Origin: Sulfopaludibacter sp963835555
Lineage (GTDB): Bacteria > Acidobacteriota > Terriglobia > Bryobacterales > Bryobacteraceae
DNA: 64,000 bases
Assembly (NCBI GenBank): GCA_963835555.1
Contig: CAWIGC010000020.1
Location: 62,001 to 126,000 of the forward strand
Reading direction: 5' to 3'
This document shows, in pieces, positions 28,298 to 37,404 of the stretch. Both the position numbers and the translations under genes were made by a program. The number at the start of each line of letters is the position of its first letter. Position 1 is the first letter of the stretch. The notes under the pieces are model-generated. The model was not told the DNA's origin. It saw only the letters and a program-made list of their open reading frames with translations, and did no database searches.

Positions 28298-28363
28298 TTG
28301 GCCGTTCGCTTCGACTTCAACTTCCAGCACTCGCGGCTGGCCGATTTCGCCCGCCCGTATTGA
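28298..28363 (+). pseudogene. fragment of an ABC permease 3' end
   Basis: This short stretch reads AVRFDFNFQHSRLADFARPY and a stop, nearly the same as the end of the intact permease at 27179 (RFLFDFNFQHLRLEDFARPY). Twenty-one bases (28310-28330 and 27126-27146) and the 30 bases around the stop are identical; the rest differs. It has no start and must be left over from a paralogous or duplicated permease gene. Confidence 0.75.
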
Positions 28364-28401
28364 GCCACAGTTTACAAAGTTTTCGCTCTTTCTTTGCTAG
28401 A

Positions 28402-29634
28402 GTGGAAGTGTTGGGTGTCCTCGTGCGTCTATCCTTCATACTCCTTCTCTGTGGAACCACATTTCTTATTCCAGCCTGCAAGCAGAAAGCGGCCCAGCAG
28501 GCGAATCCCATGGCGGCCGGCATGCCCGCCACTCCAGTCGCGGTGGCCAAGGCGCTGCAAGAGGCCGTGCCCACCGAACTGCGCGTGGTAGGAACCGGCG
28601 AAGCTTCCGCCATGGTGCAGGTGAAATCGCAGATCGCGGGCGAGTTGATCAGTGTCAATTTCGCCGAAGGCCAGAACGTCACCAAGGGCCAACTACTCTT
28701 CAAGATTGACCCGCGCCCTTACCAGGACGCGCTCCGTCAGGCAGAAGCCACGGCGGAACGGGATCGCGCGCAGGTTGCGCAGGCGGAAGCTTCGCTGGCG
28801 CGCGACGCCGCTCAGGTGAAATTCGCCGATAGCGACGCCAAGCGCCAGGCGGAGTTGCAGCAGGGCGGCCTGACCCCGCGGTCTACATTCGATCAGGCGC
28901 AATCCACGGCGGAAGCCGCGCGCGCCACCGCGAATGCCACCAAGGCGACCATCGATACCGCCAAAGCGTCGCTCCAGGCGGATGAAGCCGCCGTCTCCGC
29001 CGCTAAACTGAACCTGAGCTACTGCGATATTCCAGCGCCCATTTCCGGACGCACCGGGAATCTTCTGGTACACGCCGGCAACCTGGTGAAGGTCAACGAT
29101 GTGCCGCTGGTGGTGATCAACCAGATTGCCCCGATGTTCGTCAATTTCAACGTGCCGGAACAGCACCTGGGAGCCATTCGCCGCCTCAATGCGGCGCACC
29201 CGTTGACCGTCCGCGTCTTCTCGCAGGATGCGCCGGAGCGCATCGTCACGGGCCACCTGGCCACCATCGACAACACCGTGGATACGGCCACCGGCACCAT
29301 CCATCTGAAGGCTACTTTCGATAACCGGGACGGGATGCTGTGGCCGGGCGAATTCGTCACCGTAATCCTGACGCTGGACACTATTCAGAACGCCACCGTC
29401 ATCCCCGCCGAAGCCGTGCAATCCGGCCAACAGGGCCAGTTTGTTTACGCCGTCAGGCCGGACAATCACGTAGAGATGCGGCCCGTCACGCTGGGCGCCA
29501 CCACCGGCAACCGGACCGTCGTGGAGAAGGGCGTATCGCCCGGAGATACCGTGGTGATCGATGGACAGTTGCGGCTGTTCCCCGGCGCTGAAGTCAAGGC
29601 GGTGGAGGAATCCAAGCCGGCGGGGCGGTCATGA
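28402..29634 (+). CDS. RND efflux periplasmic adaptor lipoprotein (MdtA/AcrA-like)
   Basis: 410 residues from GTG 28402; TTG 28360 and GTG 28408 are alternatives. A lipoprotein signal ends in the lipobox LIPAC, cysteine 26. Then come the lipoyl half (VQVKSQIAGELISVNFAEGQNVTKGQLLFKIDPRPYQ), an alanine-rich alpha-hairpin (about residues 95-180), the second lipoyl half (PISGRTGNLLVHAGNLVK), the beta-barrel, and the membrane-proximal domain (GVSPGDTVVIDGQLRLFPG). It links the inner-membrane pump to an outer-membrane channel that is not encoded nearby. The stop overlaps the pump start as ATGA (29631-29634). Confidence 0.92.
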   Translation: MEVLGVLVRLSFILLLCGTTFLIPACKQKAAQQANPMAAGMPATPVAVAKALQEAVPTELRVVGTGEASAMVQVKSQIAGELISVNFAEGQNVTKGQLLFKIDPRPYQDALRQAEATAERDRAQVAQAEASLARDAAQVKFADSDAKRQAELQQGGLTPRSTFDQAQSTAEAARATANATKATIDTAKASLQADEAAVSAAKLNLSYCDIPAPISGRTGNLLVHAGNLVKVNDVPLVVINQIAPMFVNFNVPEQHLGAIRRLNAAHPLTVRVFSQDAPERIVTGHLATIDNTVDTATGTIHLKATFDNRDGMLWPGEFVTVILTLDTIQNATVIPAEAVQSGQQGQFVYAVRPDNHVEMRPVTLGATTGNRTVVEKGVSPGDTVVIDGQLRLFPGAEVKAVEESKPAGRS

Positions 29635-32600
29635 ATCTGTCGCGGCTTTTCATCGAACGCCCCATCATGACGGTGTTGCTGTGCTTCGCCATCGTGCTGT
29701 TCGGCGCGGTAGCGTTTCGCGCACTCCCGGTAGCCGCCCTGCCGAGCGTGGATTATCCCACCATCCAGGTAAGCGCAGCCTTGCCGGGCGCAAGTCCCGA
29801 GACCATGGCATCCACGGTGGCGACGCCCCTGGAGCGCCAGTTTTCGACTATCGCGGGTGTTTCGTCCATGAGTTCGACGAATACTCAGGGAGCCACCAGC
29901 ATTACTGTGCAGTTCTCGCTGGACCGCAATATCGACGCCGCGGCGCAGGATATTCAAGCGCAGATCTCGGCGGCGGGCGGCCAATTGCCGTCGAGCATGC
30001 CGCGGCCCCCGTCGTATCAGAAGGTGAATCCGGCGGAGCAGCCGGTGCTGTACGTCGCGCTGGATTCCAGCACGCTCCCGCTCTACAAAATTTCCGAGTA
30101 CGCCGATATTCAGATGTCGCAGCGCATCTCCATGGTGAGCGGCGTTTCGCGCGTCCAGGTATTCGGCGAACAGAAATACGCCGTGCGCGTCCAGGTGGAT
30201 CCGGACAAACTGGCGGCTTTCAATATGGGGATCGACGAGGTCCAGCGGTCCATCGCCAGCGCCAATACGAATCTGCCCACCGGCCAGTTGGACGGACCCC
30301 GGCAGGCCTTCACCATCGAATCCAGCGGCGCGCTGCTGAAGGCCGCGGCTTACCGGCCGATCATCGTCGCCTGGCGTAATGGCACGCCGGTGCGGCTCGA
30401 CCAACTCGGCAACGTCGTCGATGGCGTCGAAAACAACAAGCTCGCAGCCTGGTACAACAACACCCGCAGCGTGATTCTGGCCATCAATAAACAGCCCGGC
30501 ACCAACACCGTGGACGTGGTGGACAATATCCGCGCGCTGATCCCGTCGTTCCGCCGGGAACTGCCGCCCGCCGTGGATCTGTCGGTGGCGTTCGATGCGT
30601 CGCAGTCCATCCGGGCGTCGATTCACGACGTGGAATTCACCCTGCTGCTCACCGTCTGCATCGTGGTGATGGTGATCTTCCTGTTCCTGCGGAACATCTC
30701 CGCCACGCTGATTCCGGGCGCCGCGGTGCCGTTCTCCATCGTCGGCACGTTCGCCGTGATGTACCTGCTGGGGTACAGTCTCAACAACCTTTCGCTGATG
30801 GCATTGACCCTCTCGGTGGGGTTCGTGGTGGATGACGCCATCGTGATGCTGGAAAATATCGTCCGCCACATGGAGATGGGCAAGAGCCGCATGGAGGCGG
30901 CCCTGGCAGCGTCGAAGGAGATCGGGTTCACCATCATCTCGATGACCTTCTCGCTGGTTGCGGTGTTCATCCCGGTGCTGTTCATGAGCGGCATTGTGGG
31001 ACGGCTGCTGCACGAGTTTTCCGTCACCATCGTGGTCGCCATTCTGATTTCCGGATTCGTCTCCCTGACGCTGACGCCCATGCTGGGCAGCCGGTTCCTG
31101 AAGTCCGAGCATGAAGTGCGGCATGGCCGCGGCTACCATCTGCTGGAGAACGGATTCAACGTGCTGACCCGCTGGTACGAGAACACCCTGCGGATCGCCA
31201 TGCGCTTCCGGCTGGCCACTCTCACTGTCGCGCTCCTGATGCTGGTGGGAACCGTCTATCTCTTCGAGACCATGCCCACGGGATTCATTCCCTCCCAGGA
31301 TTCCAGCGCCATGTTCGGAGCCGTCCTGGGCCCGCAGGATGCCTCCTTCGACTACATGGCGGCGCACCTGAAGGCGGTTGCCGATATCGTGCGTACCGAC
31401 CCCGGCGTGCAGGACACCATCGCCTTCGTCCCCGGCGGGAACCAGTCCTTCGTCTTCGCCCACCTGAAGCCGCGCGACCAGAGGGTCCTGTCCGTAGATC
31501 AGACCATCGAAGGGCTGCGGCCCAAACTTATGAGCGTCCCGGGCGTAATGACGTTCATGCAGAACCCGCCGCCCATCACCGTGAGCGGCCAGTTCGGCGC
31601 CGCGGCCTACTCGCTGGTTCTCGAAAGCACAGACCTCCAGGAGTTGTATAGCTGGGCTCCGCGGCTGCTCGGTGAGGTCCGCAAGCTGCCGGGGTTTGTG
31701 GATGTGAACAGCGACCAGCAGATCTCCGCCCCGCAGGTGATGGTGGATATCGAGCGCGACCGTGCCCAGGCCCTGGGCGTCAATCCCCAACAGGTGCAGG
31801 ACGCTCTGTATAGCGCGTACGGAACGCGCCAGGTATCGGTGATCTATGCGCCTGCGGACCAGTATTCGGTGATTCTGGAGGTGGATCCGAAATACCAGAA
31901 CACGCCGGATTCGCTATCCAGACTCTACGTCCGCTCCAGCAACGGATCGCTGGTGCCGCTGGACGCGCTGGTGCGCATGAAGCGCCAGACCGGACCGCTC
32001 AACATCAATCACTTCGGCCAACTGCCGGCCGTGAATATTTCCTTCAATCTGCGCCCTGGATATTCGCTGGGACAGGCGGCCACCGCGGTAGACAACGCGG
32101 TCCGCGAACTGCGCATGCCGGCTACCATCGGCAGCAGCTTCCAGGGCACGGTAAAAGAATTCCAGAACTCCTTCCGGAATCTTTCCATTCTGCTGGTGGT
32201 GGCCATTCTGGTGATCTATATCGTATTGGGAGTTTTGTATGAAAGCTTCATTCACCCCATCACGATTCTGTCCGGTCTGCCTTCGGCGGTGTTCGGCGCG
32301 CTCTTGACGCTGGTGCTGTTTCACAAGGAACTGGACCTCTACGCCTTTGTCGGCATCATCATGCTGTTCGGCGTGGTGAAGAAGAACGCCATCATGATGG
32401 TGGATTTCGCGATTGACGCGCGGCGTCAGGGCGCCAGCCCGTACGACGCCATCTGGCAGGGCTGCCTGTTGCGCTTCCGTCCCATCATGATGACTACGGT
32501 GGCGGCGCTTTTCGGAACCCTGCCGATTGCGCTAGGCTATGGAGAGGGCGCGGATGCGCGCCAGCCTTTGGGGCTGGCGGTGGTGGGCGGACTGGTGGTG

Positions 32601-32717
32601 AGCCAGTTCTTGACCCTGTACATCACCCCGGTGATTTATCTATATTTGGAAAAACTGCAGCAGAGACTGCAGGGCGGCCGGGCTCCCGCGAGAAGTCAGC
32701 AGGAAGTCACGGCCTGA
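29631..32717 (+). CDS. RND efflux pump permease, HAE1 type (MdtB/MdtC-like)
   Basis: 1028 residues, the full family length. The N-terminus MNLSRLFIERPIMTVLLCFAIVLFG is typical of the MdtB/MuxB branch. Helix 4 carries the proton-relay pair, Asp401-Asp402, in SVGFVVDDAIVMLENIVRHMEMG. Two large periplasmic loops and twelve membrane helices follow in the usual order, ending with LGLAVVGGLVVSQFLTLYITPVIYLYLEKL. It exports drugs, bile-like compounds or other amphiphiles by proton antiport; the true substrate is unknown. Confidence 0.95.
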   Translation: MNLSRLFIERPIMTVLLCFAIVLFGAVAFRALPVAALPSVDYPTIQVSAALPGASPETMASTVATPLERQFSTIAGVSSMSSTNTQGATSITVQFSLDRNIDAAAQDIQAQISAAGGQLPSSMPRPPSYQKVNPAEQPVLYVALDSSTLPLYKISEYADIQMSQRISMVSGVSRVQVFGEQKYAVRVQVDPDKLAAFNMGIDEVQRSIASANTNLPTGQLDGPRQAFTIESSGALLKAAAYRPIIVAWRNGTPVRLDQLGNVVDGVENNKLAAWYNNTRSVILAINKQPGTNTVDVVDNIRALIPSFRRELPPAVDLSVAFDASQSIRASIHDVEFTLLLTVCIVVMVIFLFLRNISATLIPGAAVPFSIVGTFAVMYLLGYSLNNLSLMALTLSVGFVVDDAIVMLENIVRHMEMGKSRMEAALAASKEIGFTIISMTFSLVAVFIPVLFMSGIVGRLLHEFSVTIVVAILISGFVSLTLTPMLGSRFLKSEHEVRHGRGYHLLENGFNVLTRWYENTLRIAMRFRLATLTVALLMLVGTVYLFETMPTGFIPSQDSSAMFGAVLGPQDASFDYMAAHLKAVADIVRTDPGVQDTIAFVPGGNQSFVFAHLKPRDQRVLSVDQTIEGLRPKLMSVPGVMTFMQNPPPITVSGQFGAAAYSLVLESTDLQELYSWAPRLLGEVRKLPGFVDVNSDQQISAPQVMVDIERDRAQALGVNPQQVQDALYSAYGTRQVSVIYAPADQYSVILEVDPKYQNTPDSLSRLYVRSSNGSLVPLDALVRMKRQTGPLNINHFGQLPAVNISFNLRPGYSLGQAATAVDNAVRELRMPATIGSSFQGTVKEFQNSFRNLSILLVVAILVIYIVLGVLYESFIHPITILSGLPSAVFGALLTLVLFHKELDLYAFVGIIMLFGVVKKNAIMMVDFAIDARRQGASPYDAIWQGCLLRFRPIMMTTVAALFGTLPIALGYGEGADARQPLGLAVVGGLVVSQFLTLYITPVIYLYLEKLQQRLQGGRAPARSQQEVTA

Positions 32718-32739
32718 TTTTGTCAGGGGGATTTCTGCC

Positions 32740-33639
32740 GTGTATAGACTGCGTTACGCCATAGTGGTTCTTTCCGTTTTGCTTCTTGGTTCGTGTAATA
32801 AGGGGGCGACCCCGGCCGGGGACCGGCCCCATGCCACCGTACAGATGCGGGACGGCACCCAGGTTACCGGCTCGGTCACCGACACCAATTCCACGGCCAT
32901 CACCATCGCCGGCGATGACGGCATCACCCGCACCATTCCGATGACCCAGGTCAAGATGGTGGATTACGGCTCCGCGCCCACACCCGCGCAGGCCGCTGCT
33001 CCGCCCGCGCAGACCGACCCGTCGCAGCCCCAGGACTCGCAGCCGCCGGCGCCGCCAGACCCGGTCCACGATAACCACTACCACCCCACCGAGGCCGCCA
33101 TCACCAGTAAGACTTTCGAACTGCCCGTGGGCACCCGGATCTCCGTGCGAAACGAGGAGACCATCGATTCGGCGAGAGCCGTGGAGGGCCAGACCTTTCC
33201 GGCCGAAGTGACCCGCGACGTCAGAGACCATGACGGCAATGTGGTCATTCCGCGCGGCTCCAACACCCGGATCGTCATCCGCTCGGCATCCAAAGGCGGT
33301 CGATTCCGCGGGACTTCCGACCTGGTATTGGATCTGCAAACCGTCTCCGTGGACGGCCGCGAGTATGAACTGAGCACGGCGAATCTGGCCGAGCGCGGAC
33401 GTCAGGGCATCGGCGCCAACAAGCGTACCGGTGAGTTTGCCGGAGGCGGCGCGGCACTCGGAGCCATCATCGGCGCCATTGCCGGCGGCGGCAAAGGGGC
33501 CGCCATCGGCGGCGGCTCGGGCGCCGGCGCGGGCGCCCTCGCGCAGGTTCTGACCAAGGGCCCTGCCGTCCGGGTGCCGGTCGAGAGCATCCTGACCTTT
33601 CAGTTGGACCGGCCCCTCCACATGGTCGTAGAGCAGTAG
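32740..33639 (+). CDS. glycine-rich lipoprotein of unknown function
   Basis: 299 residues from GTG 32740, preceded by GGGGGAT. The signal peptide ends in the lipobox LLGSC (cysteine 19). About residues 30-70 form a small beta domain (VQMRDGTQVTGSVTDTNSTAITIAGDDG). A Pro/Ala/Gln-rich linker leads to a beta domain (LPVGTRISVRNEETIDSARAVEGQTFPAEV). Then comes a glycine-zipper stretch (AALGAIIGAIAGGGKGAAIGG) that could insert into a membrane. It follows the RND pump by 22 bases and may be co-expressed with it. Confidence 0.75.
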   Translation: MYRLRYAIVVLSVLLLGSCNKGATPAGDRPHATVQMRDGTQVTGSVTDTNSTAITIAGDDGITRTIPMTQVKMVDYGSAPTPAQAAAPPAQTDPSQPQDSQPPAPPDPVHDNHYHPTEAAITSKTFELPVGTRISVRNEETIDSARAVEGQTFPAEVTRDVRDHDGNVVIPRGSNTRIVIRSASKGGRFRGTSDLVLDLQTVSVDGREYELSTANLAERGRQGIGANKRTGEFAGGGAALGAIIGAIAGGGKGAAIGGGSGAGAGALAQVLTKGPAVRVPVESILTFQLDRPLHMVVEQ

Positions 33640-33662
33640 GAAGCAGGCTTCCCCGTGGCAGT

Positions 33663-34562
33663 GTGAAGAAATATTCGCGGATCTTCTTCATCGCCGGGGT
33701 GCTGGCGCTCTGCGGTATCGCCGCGTCTGTCGTAGTGGCCAACGGGGCGCTTCATATCGATGTCCGTCCGCTGCCCGATGATGCCGTAGCGCAGGCTCTG
33801 GCGGACGCCACGCGGGCGCGCTGGCAAGCGGCGGCCGTGACGGCTCCCGATGGCGTGGTGTTGCGCGCCTGGCTCTTCACGCCGCGCGCCGCCAACGGCT
33901 CGGCGGTGATTCTGCTCCACGGAGTGGGCGACACCCGCAAAGGGGTCCTCAACCACGCGAACTATCTGCTCTCCGCGGGCTTCACCGTCCTTGCGCCCGA
34001 TTCGCGCGGCCACGGCGCCAGCCAGGGCGAGTACATCACCTACGGCGTGAAAGAGGCCGGCGACGTACACGCGTGGGGTGACTGGCTATTTGCCAACCGG
34101 CCCATTCAGCGCCTGTATGGCATGGGTGAATCGATGGGCGCCGCCGTCATCCTGCAATCCCTGGCCACCGAGCCGCGGCTGCGCGCCGTGGTGGCGGAAT
34201 GTCCCTACGCCACGTTCCGCGAGGTCGCCTATGACCGGCTGGCCACACCGCGGTTTCCGCCCCACTTTTCACTGTGGCCCATCATCCAAACCGGCTATCT
34301 CTACGCCCGCCTGCGCTATGGGGTGGATCTGCATCTGGCGTCTCCCCTGGCAGCCGTGCGCGCCACGCATGTCCCAATCCTGCTGATTCACGGAACGGCG
34401 GATACCAACATACCGTGCCGCAACTCCCAGGAACTGCACGCCGCCAATCCTGCCGCCACTACGCTGTGGCTGGTGCCGGGCGCGACGCACGTAAACGCCC
34501 TGTCGATAGATCCGCAGCGCTACATTGCGCGGGTCACCGGCTGGTTCCGCGATCATCCCTGA
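33663..34562 (+). CDS. alpha/beta hydrolase with N-terminal membrane anchor
   Basis: 299 residues from GTG 33663. One N-terminal hydrophobic segment (IFFIAGVLALCGIAASVVV) acts as anchor or uncleaved signal. The fold motifs are VILLHGVGDTRKGVLNHANYL (oxyanion region), APDSRGHGAS, the nucleophile elbow GMGESMGAAV, the acid region HVPILLIHGTADTNIP, and the catalytic histidine in PGATHVNAL. It resembles the BAAT/DUF-type esterases of the cell envelope; the substrate is unknown. Confidence 0.85.
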   Translation: MKKYSRIFFIAGVLALCGIAASVVVANGALHIDVRPLPDDAVAQALADATRARWQAAAVTAPDGVVLRAWLFTPRAANGSAVILLHGVGDTRKGVLNHANYLLSAGFTVLAPDSRGHGASQGEYITYGVKEAGDVHAWGDWLFANRPIQRLYGMGESMGAAVILQSLATEPRLRAVVAECPYATFREVAYDRLATPRFPPHFSLWPIIQTGYLYARLRYGVDLHLASPLAAVRATHVPILLIHGTADTNIPCRNSQELHAANPAATTLWLVPGATHVNALSIDPQRYIARVTGWFRDHP

Positions 34563-34572
34563 CCCCCGTGCG

Positions 34573-35580
34573 CTACTTCTTCAGCGCCAGCAATTCCGCC
34601 GGAGAAACCGAGCCGAACAGCAGGTGGTCGCCCTGGTTCCGGGCCGTGGGCTCCCACTCTTTATCGTGCAGCACGTACAGCACGTAGGGAGCGCTCCCCG
34701 GCGCGATGGGCTGGTATGTCTCCAGCAGAAGCTCGTCGCCTTCCATCTTGAATTGAACCGCGCCGCCGCGGACTTCTCCGGCCTTAGTGAAGCCCAGTTC
34801 CGGCCGCGCCACCAGCGAGAGAATATAGCGGCCATGTCCCGGCAAATAGAACCAGACCAGCGTGCCCATGGCGACGTTTCCCGCGCGAACGGGGGATGCT
34901 TCCGGCGTGCCATTCAAACTGACGCTCGGCTGTACCAGCCGCATCTCCGCATCTTCGGCGCGAAATTCCCGGGCGGTCCCATCCACTGTGGGGACGGTGG
35001 GCATGGGACGCGTGATCATCATGGGTGCGCGCGCCAGGCCCATACCGGAATTCATAACCACCTGCGGCCGCGATAGGGCAGGCGACTGTTGGACCTCGAC
35101 CGTATCCACTAACTTCTGGCCGGTCCTGGAGTCGATCCAAACCGGCACCTCCACCTTCTCCCCCTCGCGCACCAGGCGCGATACAGGCAGCGACGGAGTG
35201 GCCAGCTTCTTCCAGGCAGCCGGATTGGCGCCGCTCGGGCCCATGACGAAATCCACCGGGCCGATGCCGAGGTCCAGAAACGTGATCCGAAACGTCCCGG
35301 GCTGCGCTTGTTCTTCCACCAGCAGGTCATACCCTACATACGTAAGGCCGGTTTCGTCGCGGAAATACCGGTGCGTTGCGGAATACCCGCCGCTTTGCGC
35401 GCGATAAACCGTGCGGCTGCTCGTCGATGGAATGAAAGGCATCGCCGGGACGGGTGGTTCCGCGTGAGTTTCGAATCGCACGCCCACCATGGACGACAGC
35501 CCATTGGAGAAAGTGCTGGTCCAGACGGTCTGCGCGGAGGCGGAAGCGCCAATTGCCAGCAGCAACGCAAACAGCTTCAC
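34573..35580 (-). CDS. secreted protein of unknown function
   Basis: 335 residues from GTG 35580, which places a clean signal peptide at the N-terminus (MKLFALLLAIGASASAQ after the first residue). The frame is open for 18 codons more, but that part is basic. The body appears to be all beta, with alternating hydrophobic residues and few cysteines, and it ends in a Leu/Ala/Lys helix. I do not recognise a family. It stands alone, convergent with the hydrolase gene (10-base gap). A short inverted repeat spans the start codon. Confidence 0.65.
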   Translation of the reverse strand: MKLFALLLAIGASASAQTVWTSTFSNGLSSMVGVRFETHAEPPVPAMPFIPSTSSRTVYRAQSGGYSATHRYFRDETGLTYVGYDLLVEEQAQPGTFRITFLDLGIGPVDFVMGPSGANPAAWKKLATPSLPVSRLVREGEKVEVPVWIDSRTGQKLVDTVEVQQSPALSRPQVVMNSGMGLARAPMMITRPMPTVPTVDGTAREFRAEDAEMRLVQPSVSLNGTPEASPVRAGNVAMGTLVWFYLPGHGRYILSLVARPELGFTKAGEVRGGAVQFKMEGDELLLETYQPIAPGSAPYVLYVLHDKEWEPTARNQGDHLLFGSVSPAELLALKK

Positions 35581-35588
35581 GTGGTGAA
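35574..35588. promoter_or_regulatory. inverted repeat over a start codon
   Basis: CTTCAC and GTGAAG, separated by three bases, overlap the GTG start at 35580. The repeat may be an RNA hairpin limiting translation or a regulator site; the arms are short, so chance is possible. Confidence 0.3.
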
Positions 35589-35702
35589 GTCCCTGCGAAG
35601 TATTATATCTGCTGCGCCGCATCGTTCCAGCCATTGATCGTTTCAGGTCCGCAACTCTTATATTGCTGCGGCATCGCGTGTTCCGGTATACAATACCAGC
35701 TT

Positions 35703-36953
35703 GTGCCCACGCAAACCGCGCTACGAAGGTCGGCGCTGTCCGGCGCCGAATGGCGTGTCCTGCTCCTTTTGGTGATCTCCGGATTCCTGAATTACTTCGA
35801 CCGCTCCAACCTCTCCGCCGGCGCTACCGATATTCAACGCGAACTGCACCTGTCGAGCTATCAACTCGGCGTGCTGCTCTCGGCTTTCTTCCGGACTTAT
35901 GCCGCGTTTCAGCTCTTCGCCATCGCCGGCTGGCTGGTGGACCGCTTCAACGTGTGCTGGATTCTCGCCGCCGGGTTCTTTCTCTGGTCGGCCGCCACCG
36001 CGCTCACGGGCCTGGCGCAAACCTTCACCATGGTGTTTGCGCTGCGCCTCATGCTGGGTATGGGGGAATCCATCGCCTACCCGGCGTACTCGCGCATTCT
36101 GGCTAACAATTTTCCGGAACACCACCGCGGATTCGCCAACGCCATCATCGACGCCGGCACCAAACTCGGCCCCGCGATGGGCACGCTGCTCGGCGGCCTG
36201 CTCATGGCGGTCTACGGATGGCGCGCGTTCTTTATCGCGCTCGGCTTCGCCAGCCTGCTGTGGCTGGTGCCATGGCTCATCTGGATGCCGCGCGGAACCG
36301 GGGTGGCGGCGCTTCAGGATCCGGCCGGAATTCCTTCCTGCTGGGCCATTTTGAAGCAGCGCTCCGCGTGGTTCAGTGCGCTGGGTCTGTTCTGCACCAA
36401 CTATTTCTGGTATTTTCTGCTCACGTGGCTGCCGCCCTATCTCGAAGAGGAGCGGCATTTTTCGAAAGAGAAAATGGCGTGGTTCGGTTCCGCGGCTTAC
36501 TTCGCTGTGGCGATATCCGGGGTCGCGGCGGGCTGGGCGTCGGACCGCCTGATCGCCCGTGGCGGCACGCCCACGCGCGTGCGCAAAACCTTCTGCGGCG
36601 TCGGCCTGCTGTTTTCCACCCTGATCCTGCCGGTTTCGGTAATCAATGACGATCGCATTGCCATGGTGCTGCTGATGCTGGCCTGCCTGTCGTACGGACT
36701 CTTCAGCTCCAACCTGTTCGCCATCACCCAAACTCTCGCCGGCCCCCGCGCGGCGGGCAAGTGGACCGGGATGCAGAACGGCTTCGGCAATCTGGCCGGG
36801 GTCGCGGCGCCGTGGCTCACCGGCTTCATCGTGCAGCAGACCGGCCGGTTCTACCTCGCGTTCCTGGTTGCCGCGGTGGTTGCTCTGCTGGGCGCGGCAT
36901 GCTTTGTGGTCGGTATCGGCGCCATCCGCCAGGTAAACTGGCAGGAGAAATGA
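35703..36953 (+). CDS. MFS transporter, anion:cation symporter-like
   Basis: 416 residues from GTG 35703; the frame is open upstream but runs into the neighbouring gene's promoter side and is unlike the family. Twelve membrane segments are visible. The helix-1 region FLNYFDRSNLSAGATDIQRELHLSSYQLGVLLSAFF and GMGESIAYPAYSRILANNFPEHHRGFANAIIDAGTKLGP are typical of the ACS family, which carries hexuronates, galactonate and other organic acids. The substrate is not readable, but sugar acids fit the carbohydrate setting. Its stop overlaps the next start as ATGA. Confidence 0.88.
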   Translation: MPTQTALRRSALSGAEWRVLLLLVISGFLNYFDRSNLSAGATDIQRELHLSSYQLGVLLSAFFRTYAAFQLFAIAGWLVDRFNVCWILAAGFFLWSAATALTGLAQTFTMVFALRLMLGMGESIAYPAYSRILANNFPEHHRGFANAIIDAGTKLGPAMGTLLGGLLMAVYGWRAFFIALGFASLLWLVPWLIWMPRGTGVAALQDPAGIPSCWAILKQRSAWFSALGLFCTNYFWYFLLTWLPPYLEEERHFSKEKMAWFGSAAYFAVAISGVAAGWASDRLIARGGTPTRVRKTFCGVGLLFSTLILPVSVINDDRIAMVLLMLACLSYGLFSSNLFAITQTLAGPRAAGKWTGMQNGFGNLAGVAAPWLTGFIVQQTGRFYLAFLVAAVVALLGAACFVVGIGAIRQVNWQEK

Positions 36954-37360
36954 AGCGGCAGTTGTTCTTCGTCGATGTCATCTGGTTTCTCTTCTGGGCG
37001 ATCGCGATTGTGATCCGTGTGCCGCCGGGATCCCGTTTCTATGCCGGCATGGTCTTGGCAGCCCTGTCTTTTGTTTTGTGGATGGCGGCCCGCTACCAGC
37101 TCGGCAGGTCTTTTCGCGCTACGCCCCAGGCTCACAAACTGGTCACCTCCGGCCTGTATTCCAAATTTCGCAATCCCATTTACTTGTTCGGTCAACTGGC
37201 ATTTCTCGGGCTGGCGATTGCCTGGAACACGATCGTCGGATACGCCGTCTTCGCCCTTTTGATTCCCGTGCAGATGCTGCGCGCCCGCAAGGAACGCGCC
37301 GTCCTGGAACAGGCATTCGGAGACGAGTACCGCGCCTACATTGCGCGCACGTGGTTTTGA
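36950..37360 (+). CDS. isoprenylcysteine carboxyl methyltransferase-like membrane protein
   Basis: 136 residues from ATG 36950, overlapping the transporter stop. Three or four membrane segments and the signature HKLVTSGLYSKFRNPIYLFGQLAFLGLA identify the ICMT/phospholipid methyltransferase fold, in which RNPIY and the C-terminal ERAVLEQAFGDEYRAYI bind S-adenosylmethionine. Bacterial members lack isoprenylated proteins as substrates, so the acceptor is probably a lipid or small molecule. Confidence 0.85.
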   Translation: MKRQLFFVDVIWFLFWAIAIVIRVPPGSRFYAGMVLAALSFVLWMAARYQLGRSFRATPQAHKLVTSGLYSKFRNPIYLFGQLAFLGLAIAWNTIVGYAVFALLIPVQMLRARKERAVLEQAFGDEYRAYIARTWF

Positions 37361-37404
37361 CCGGCCACCTAAACTTATCCGCCAGCCCCGCCGATCTACT
37401 GTGC

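Noticed and set aside
29466..31790. Long open frame of 774 codons on the strand opposite the RND pump
   Set aside because: It is rich in His, Arg, Gly and Gln with no domain, and lies entirely opposite a gene with full motifs. GC-rich codon use creates such frames.
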